A stretch of DNA of 64,000 bases, taken from Utricularia gibba (Eukaryota; Streptophyta; Magnoliopsida; Lamiales; Lentibulariaceae). The stretch covers positions 1,922,001-1,986,000 of the forward strand of contig CM007989.1 of assembly GCA_002189035.1 (NCBI GenBank), read 5' to 3'. Position numbers and translations under genes: made by a program. Shown in pieces: positions 57,939 to 64,000 of this stretch (its first letter is position 1; each line of letters begins with the position of its first letter). The notes beneath the pieces were generated by a model. That model saw nothing but the letters and a program-made list of their open reading frames with translations. It was not told where the DNA came from and searched no databases.

Positions 57939-60014
57939 ATGAGAGCAAGGAATTTGTTTGTTTTCATCCGCAAGTTTCGGTCGGAAGTGGCTTTGGAAGC
58001 TATACGCAATGCGTCGGAGAAGGCGACTCCAAACCTGGTTTTGTACAATTATCCATCGTATTCCGGAGCCTACGGAGCCCTTTTCGCGCACTTGTATCAT
58101 TCTCGGCTCAGCATCCCCTGCCTCATTCTGCCATTTTCTGCCTCCGTACCCTTCAGGTTTACGACTGTTTTGGATATAAGTCCTGATGTTTACATCTAAT
58201 TTGGCTCTTGTTATTTTTTTCCAAATAATCGCTCTCCTTCTGGCGTCGCTCTATAGTGTTGAAGATCTGTGCATTCAAGGCATGAAGACATGCTATTTAC
58301 TCGACTTTTTTGGCCCAGAAGGTTTTGCTTTGGAGCTTTCCAACCGAACATCATGCAGGTGACTTCATCCCCCAATTCTTCTGATTGGGATATTTTGCAT
58401 GTGTTTTTTCTCTATGTCTAAGTAAACAATTTCTCTATATAGGATTGTTGGATTTGATCACCGAAAATTATCGCTCTCCCGTACCAGAAGTTCTGATCCA
58501 AAAGTTACTTTCCATCTTGATGTTGAGAAAAGCAGCTCCTTGGCTGCTTATGGATATTTCTCTGCTAAATTTTCTGAGATCAAATGTCATAGGGTAAGTG
58601 TCAGGAAGAACAAGTCTATATTGCTTGTATTTCTTTATTGTCATTGTTGTCTTTCTTTGATGCTAGTTTTGTGCATAATGTTTCATAGCTCGACCTTTAG
58701 AATGGCAGGATGATTGCATAAGCCTTCTAAACCATGAACAGCAGGAAAGGCTTGAGCCTGTTCTCAAATACATAGAAGATGTAGATCTACGACGTTGGAG
58801 TTTACCCAACATTAGACCATTTTTTGCTGGACTAAGGCAGTGGCTCCCAAAAATGAACTGCATCACTAACGCATGCATGTACCAGCAGGTTCAAATATTA
58901 GTTTTGTACTAAAATATTTATATGAATACTTTTGGAATCATTGACAAGAAATGGTGGTAAGTTAGATATATGGCTAGTTGGAGTTGCATTAAGCATTTAT
59001 GTTAATGATGTTTCAATGCTTTAGATATCGGCTCTTTGTTCAGTTGCGCCTCAGTATTGCAACATTAGATCATTTTGGTTGTCTTGATGCTAATTCCATG
59101 AGCTTCATCTAATACAGTCTGCATTCGGAGATTGTTGAATTAATTTTGCTTCCGATTTCTATAAACCAGTTGATGGGGATTGGCGTACCAGACTTGATTG
59201 GTCTGGGAAAGACATATATTTCTCAAAGGCAGATTGATTCAAATAACTTGCTGCAGAAGGTTTTCACACTACGTTTGGGTCGAGGGTTTTATGGGGAGTG
59301 TCTGGTAACTGAATTTCTTCTATATATTTGTAACTAAATCAATTTCATATTAGTTACTAAAGTCAATTACACTACATTAAGCGGGTTTCTCTTGCTGCTG
59401 CTTAGGGTGTGAGGGCTGATGGGAACTCAAATTTCTGCGATGAAATGGGCAAAGAACTCAGCAGGAGGAGTGCCTTGGCTGGCCTTAGGTGAGTGAGTTT
59501 TTTCCAAATCCTAAATATTCCTCGGTGGTTTTAAGATTTTGTGATAATGAAACAGGCCTATTGGAGCTGTCATATACATGAAGCGCAAGAATCTTAAAAT
59601 ATCCCTGAGAACTACTGACAACTACACAGATACTTCTCAAATAGCGAAGGTTCACCCTACATGAATTCTTTGTAATGTTTTCTAATAAAAAATGTTCGTT
59701 GTAAAAGTATTACCATCATGATTATACTGAAATACGCAGGCATATGGTGGAGGGGGCTTTCGAAGTTCAAGCTCATTTATGATCCGTATGGATGAATATA
59801 ATCTTTGGCGTCTGGGAAGTCGAGATGACCCTTATCAAGTATGTAGCCATTTTTACCGTAACTAGGAGATTTCATTTCTTCGTTTGAGTGATGAATTTGA
59901 CATACTGTCTCGTGATGCCCCTTTTAATGTTACATATATGTGCTATTTCAGTGGCCATCACCTGTTCCAGAAAAGTATACCGTTATACCCTCCTCGCTTG
60001 AAGTAGAACAGTAA
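57939..60014 (+). CDS. Uncharacterised plant DHH/DHHA1-like phosphoesterase family protein
   Basis: Nine exons, 57939-58156, 58257-58358, 58443-58593, 58709-58888, 59170-59304, 59406-59488, 59556-59649, 59740-59838 and 59952-60014, total 1125 bases, 374 residues, with every phase agreeing. The N-terminal part reads LVLYNYPSYSGAYGALFAHL and VEDLCIQGMKTCYLLDFFGP, then IVGFDHRKLSLS, which sits where DHH enzymes carry their Asp-His-His motif but here reads DHR. The C-terminal part has FTLRLGRGFYGECLGVRADG, LRPIGAVIYMKRKNLKISLR and AYGGGGFRSSSSFMIRM, resembling the GGGHxxAAG nucleotide-binding loop of DHHA1 domains. I recognise the pattern as a conserved plant protein with no assigned function; phosphoesterase activity is doubtful because metal-binding residues look incomplete. 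No clear transit peptide or membrane span. Confidence 0.75.
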
Positions 60015-61089
60015 CATGGCTGCTCTCACATCCATCATTGCACTAAGAATTCCCGGCTCCCGCAAACCCCCCACCATCTTCCTTTTGGGTAATGTTCAAT
60101 TATTCTGCTCAGGGTTTGTTAGAACTACTACAGCAATTTCGTGATCAATAAAAGTACATCACATTGTTGTAATAAGATCCTTGTTCGATAGAGAGTGGGC
60201 AGGCAGGTTCTTTCTTTAGTAAATTGGCCTGGGTTTGTTGATGCAGATCATCTGAAAGCTGCAGGCTGCAGCGATCAATGAAGAAGCGGATCACAGATGA
60301 AGCAAGGGTGACCCTGATCAAGGACAGGAGAAAAGTTGCACATATTGGATAAAATGATGTTTGTTTGTGTAGGTCACATGACATGCCGTATGGGATTGTA
60401 CTGAACTATGTGTTATCCAAGCTTTAATCTTAGATCTTGTTCCTTAATGTGGTTATCTCGTTATCCAATATCAGGGCTCCCGTGGTGCATGCAGGGCCCT
60501 GGCATGCCAAATGAGATATGTCGAGGATTGTGAGCAGTATGCTGGTGAACTTGAAAGACATTACGAAATGTCTAATAGATTGTTTAATTGTTTAAATATT
60601 CGTGTATTGACAATAATATATATTTAATAAATTAATTTAATAATAAATATATTTGTTATAAATATATGTATTAAATACGAAATTATTTTAAATATATGTA
60701 TTTTAATTTTATATCAAATAAGTTTTTAATTTTAATCATATAATACACATTTATTTAAATACAAATAACTCAAATATATTATTAAATATATTATATTACC
60801 AAAATATCCTTAAAATAATATTAAAATAATTGGATATGCAATTCTTAAACGTAAATTATAAACGAGTGTTTATTTAAAATAATAATAATAATAAAACTTG
60901 AAATGTACAGTGGGTATAGTTGGAATATCAAGAAGTTGAAGAGCTTGTCCGTAATAAATGCATTTTTGGGACTGAAAGTGTAGTTTCCCAAACAGAGGGT
61001 GGCGGTCAATGTAAAATTTGTGGAAGTAAAAGGACTTGCTGACTCTCATCTAAGATCGCAGCTCTCTGGAAGGAAGGGAAAAGAGGGTA
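60015..61089. other. AT-rich spacer before SDH7
   Basis: 3' UTR of the DHH-like gene to roughly 60480, then very AT-rich DNA at 60590-60900 with an (AAT)n stretch near 60882, then the short SDH7 promoter and leader. No gene or transposon recognised. Confidence 0.5.
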
Positions 61090-62222
61090 ATGGCGTTTCT
61101 GCTGAATAAAACCGCTCTCTCTGCTTTGCGGCTCCGATCCCAGGTATCGCTGATTGTGTCTTCATCGTTTGCATTATTTGTCTATGTCGGTAAGATTGAT
61201 TACCCGCGGTATGAATTGATGGCTCTTCTTTTATTTTCTGATTAGAAAGTTCAAGATTCGCCTGCGATCTCAAGGCGTGGGCTTCACGTGGAGCCCGGCG
61301 CTCGCGAGAAAGCTGTGAGTTTTGTGTTATACGTCTAAGTGATGGACACGGCATCGTCTCCATATGCTGTTTTTTTTTTATAATCGGGCGAGATTAGGCA
61401 TATTGATCATATTGATTGTGGTGTGTGAGTTCCATCTTTGACCTAGTTTTAAAGTTATAAGATTGGATTTTTCCCTCAGATTAAAAATCTTCCCGCCCCT
61501 TGTGTAAGGGTAATTAGCTAATTTGGCGTAGAGATTAAGTGCGCAAGATCCGTGCCTTTTGCAACCCGCTATGAACACTTTTTTTTTTTTTTTTTTGAAG
61601 TTTTTGGCACCTCTGTGGATTATATATCTTGAGCACTCTTCAAACTAGGAATGCATAATGTTAGTTAAATCATGTTGTTGGCAGAGGGTGCAGTAATGAC
61701 AGTGGCATTTTTCTATCTTTAGCATTATGTTTGCTCAAGGGTTCATATTTATATTCAAGGAGAAAAAAGAAGTTATCTAATGTGATAAAGTCTTGAGGCT
61801 ACAACAGCCTCCTTTGGAATTTTATGGTGGTTCTCTATTTTCTGGGGGGGTTCATTTGTTTGTGTATTCCTCTTAAATTCTATAGCTTTTGGCGGACGAC
61901 CCATCATTGAAACGCTTCAAGTCACATAAAAAGAGTGTGCATCGTCTCAAGCTTGCTGGTGATGTGCTCACGATCATAGTGGTAGCGGGTATGCCATTTT
62001 TTAGCAGATAAACTGCTTCTTGTTGCTGCCGTTTTGTCAGCCTCTTGATTTGGTTAATCCTCATCTGGTGAAGTTTCATTTTCATGTTGCAAATGTATAG
62101 TCTTCATTTTTAGTCAGATTCCCTTCATACCGAATCTTTTTCACTCAGGATGCTGCTATGAGATCTACGTCAAGGCCATCACGCGCGAGGAAGCTCGCAA
62201 GAAAGTCAGTGAAAGTGCTTAG
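61090..62222 (+). CDS. SDH7: Succinate dehydrogenase subunit 7 (plant-specific, mitochondrial)
   Basis: Small accessory subunit of plant complex II in the inner mitochondrial membrane. Four exons, 61090-61143, 61246-61314, 61886-61988 and 62149-62222, give exactly 99 residues with agreeing phases. The N-terminus [18 protein letters not shown] is a basic amphipathic presequence, followed by [35 protein letters not shown] and one membrane span [19 protein letters not shown]. The [15 protein letters not shown] signature is what I associate with SDH7; the name is from memory but the size, presequence and single span fit. It ends close to the convergent transporter gene. Confidence 0.8.
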
Positions 62223-62806
62223 GTGTTCTTGAGTCATTCGTAATAATCCCCAAGGCCCCCCAAGGCTCGTCTGGGTACGCGAGCGAGTCAAAATGCAAGA
62301 GCAGCAGCATCTCTTTGTTTTTCAGGTGAATCATGTGTTTGATGGAATACGCCATCCATTCCATAATAAGCACTTGTTGACACGGTACAATGTTATATGA
62401 GATGCATGTCATAGATGGCAGATTTATCTGAGTTGAACAAGTTCCCTTTTTCCCCTTGGTGTAGGAAGCATCAAATATAACATTAAGAGCCCGCTCCCTA
62501 AAGTTTCAAACTTTGTGCAGATAATATTACTTAAGCTATGAATTCTACACTTGGATATTGTCATCTTATTATACAGAGCAAGTCTGCCCTCAAAAGCAGC
62601 AGAAAGATGAGTTCAGACTTCAAAGTGCATAAGGTTGGCTTGGGGAGAGGTGGCTTCAAGTGGTATTGGTTCATTTTACAGCAACATTGACGCAAATGCA
62701 ACAGTAACAAGGAATAATTAATCTGATACGCCTGTTGAAGATGCTTCTTGTACCTCATAACCAAGTGCAGGGAAGACGAAGTAATTGGAAGTGAAGAGAG
62801 TAATGA
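62223..62806. other. Convergent 3' spacer between SDH7 and transporter
   Basis: Should hold the 3' UTRs of both genes. Minus-strand frames at 62206-62412 and 62561-62764 show no family resemblance. Confidence 0.5.
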
Positions 62807-64000
62807 TTAGACAGAAGGAAAGTACTTGTTGAGATTGAACGGCAAGGAGTAGAACTCTTCACTTCTTGTATCAGTCTTGAAGGACCGGAACTTGTCCCAC
62901 CAGTGCTTCCCCCTGTCCTTCCTAATCTGGTTGTCTTTCTTGTGAAGGGTGTTGTCGAGGAAGTATGCGAGCACCCCAGCCACGAAGGCTTTTGAAGAGA
63001 ACGGCACGTTCACCATGTCATTGAACTGGATAGGCAAGCACAGCAATCATAAGGATCTGGATACAGAGGGATGAAATCCAACAGATGCCTTCTCAAGCTT
63101 ACCCATCGTGCCGTTGTGTGGACAGGGCCATAGCCATTGATTGCAACATACTCATTGAAGTACTGTGGAATCGAGAGACCGAGAAAAATGGATAGCCCAA
63201 GGATGAACTTGGTCCTGAAACTGTTCAGGTTGCAGAACTGAAGGAAGCTCAGACCAGCTGAACCTGTGTGCATCACCAAGGACAGGAATCAGGAATGATG
63301 AACCATTTTATAGGAGCTAAAAAAGTGTTCCCAGGTCACAGACAGTGGTGGAGCTTCGTCAAACATGGTTAAGAAGCAAGGCATTGAGCCATACCAACAT
63401 ATGCGAAGAAGAGGCAGTACAAGGCTGCAACGATAGGGTCGGAATCGAAGCAAACACAGCTCCAAACTTGCCTGTTTGGTCACTTAGTCAGAGGTAATGC
63501 AGATGATGCGGTAGGAGGTAATAATTACAAGGGAGTAGTTGTTTACCTAGAATAGAAAAGAAGAGCATGAATCCGGCAGAAATCTGTACAACTCTACGGC
63601 TGCCAACACGAGTCAGGGCTAGTAGGCCAGCGTTCTCACTGCAACCAAGAGAGTAGCAGCACACACAAAGTGACGTGATGGAACAGAATTTAACTGGGAA
63701 TGAGCTTGCCTATATAGATATCTCACATTGACACAGAAGATCCACTAGCAGTCCCGAACAGTCCAGATAACAAGATGGCGATGCCCTGGTGGGAGTAAAT
63801 CAAACTTGATTGTTGTGTATAAAGTGAGCAGACTAAACAAGGGCTTGACTGATTCTAACCTGCCATCCAACACCACGGCTAAGGATAGATGGAGGCAAAG
63901 GTGTTGCACTGGCAAATCTGGACACAGCTATGAAGCCTCCAGTCGACTGAACTTAAAAGGAAAGCAGATGTTAGTTAGAAAATGAAGAGTTGGGCCCAGA
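62807..64000 (-). CDS. Nucleobase-ascorbate transporter (NAT), partial, N-terminus beyond right edge (one frame break)
   Basis: C-terminal half of a NAT/NCS2 membrane transporter for purines, uracil or related substrates. Minus-strand exons seen: 63860-63951, 63727-63785, 63547-63638, 63395-63471, 63103-63257 and 62807-63025. Signature parts include FASATPLPPSILSRGVGWQG, LLSGLFGTASGSSVSIENAG, LTRVGSRRVVQISAGFMLFF, GLSFLQFCNLNSFRTKFILG and the tail KHWWDKFRSFKTDTRSEEFY ending LPFNLNKYFPSV. That tail pattern matches the plant NAT6 subgroup from memory. One base is missing near 63438-63443 within KFGAVFASIP-PIVAALYC, breaking the frame; adding one base also corrects the exon phase. The 5' exons are not in the window. 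Confidence 0.92.

Noticed and set aside
58594-58708. A twelfth frame break in the DHH-like gene between exons 3 and 4
   Set aside because: It appeared only when using the acceptor at about 58688; the acceptor at 58708 (AATGGCAG) restores phase 0 and gives KCHRDDCISLLN without any base change.
9738-63443. Programmed ribosomal frameshifting as explanation of the frame breaks
   Set aside because: Eleven sites in eight unrelated genes, nearly all single missing C/G, with no slippery heptamer pattern; families are not known for frameshifting.
9738-63443. Pseudogene status for the eight broken genes
   Set aside because: Splice sites, phases and motifs are otherwise intact, and genes such as VPS29 are usually single and important.
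1-64000. Transposable elements, tRNA, rRNA or snoRNA genes
   Set aside because: By eye I found no reverse transcriptase, transposase, long terminal repeat or tRNA-like fold; a dedicated scan (tRNAscan-SE, RepeatMasker, Rfam) would be decisive, especially for small non-autonomous elements in the AT-rich spacers.

Overview
This window is nuclear DNA of a flowering plant. Nearly every gene is split by short GT-AG introns (plus two GC-AG introns), intergenic DNA is AT-rich, and the genes are plant-specific (type II formin with PTEN-like domain, TOC1, CC-NBS-LRR, plastid NDH subunit, POPEYE-type bHLH, ELF5, plant SDH7). I cannot name the species. Exon models were assembled by hand from splice sites, reading phase and family resemblance.

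Layout, left to right (CDS spans). 0-6 kb: thymidine kinase (-), alpha/beta hydrolase (+), GET3 ATPase (-). 7-14 kb: a 17-exon type II formin (+), sharing an upstream region with GET3. 15-23 kb: a CC-NBS-LRR resistance gene (+) and an 18-exon TPR-RING-LON protein (+). 23.6-29.3 kb: clock gene TOC1/PRR1 (-) and a GPI-type GH17-X8 beta-1,3-glucanase (-). 30.4-38.7 kb: replication-licensing factor CDT1 (+), a thylakoid NDH subunit resembling PnsB5 (+), and a SET/NAP-family histone chaperone NRP (+). 39.3-49 kb: PYE/bHLH47-like factor (+), retromer VPS29 (+), HPP-family plastid membrane protein (-), ELF5/WBP11 (+). 50-64 kb: DDT-domain chromatin protein (+), mitochondrial ribosomal L13 (-), an uncharacterised DHH/DHHA1-like protein (+), SDH7 (+), and a nucleobase-ascorbate transporter (-) that runs off the right edge.

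This is ordinary gene-dense euchromatin, not an operon or mobile island; I found no intact transposon, CRISPR array, rRNA or tRNA. Functional themes are housekeeping (protein targeting, retromer, mitochondrial translation and respiration), DNA replication (TK, CDT1, NRP), photoperiod and clock (TOC1, ELF5), iron response (PYE) and immunity (CNL). From memory, relatives of ELF5, HPP, SDH7 and NAT6 lie near one another on Arabidopsis chromosome 5, so part of the order may be ancient microsynteny.

The most notable cross-cutting observation is that eight otherwise well-conserved genes carry eleven single-base frame disruptions. Most lie in homopolymers and ten of eleven are missing C/G bases. Each is fixed by one base, which also makes all exon phases agree. 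This looks like base-calling or assembly error rather than pseudogenisation, and automated annotation would split these genes. I did not find a convincing new biological system; the best biological leads are the ACGT inverted repeat upstream of TOC1, paired E2F sites upstream of CDT1, a start codon apparently split by an intron in the PYE-like gene, two GC-AG introns, and the uncharacterised DHH-like protein.
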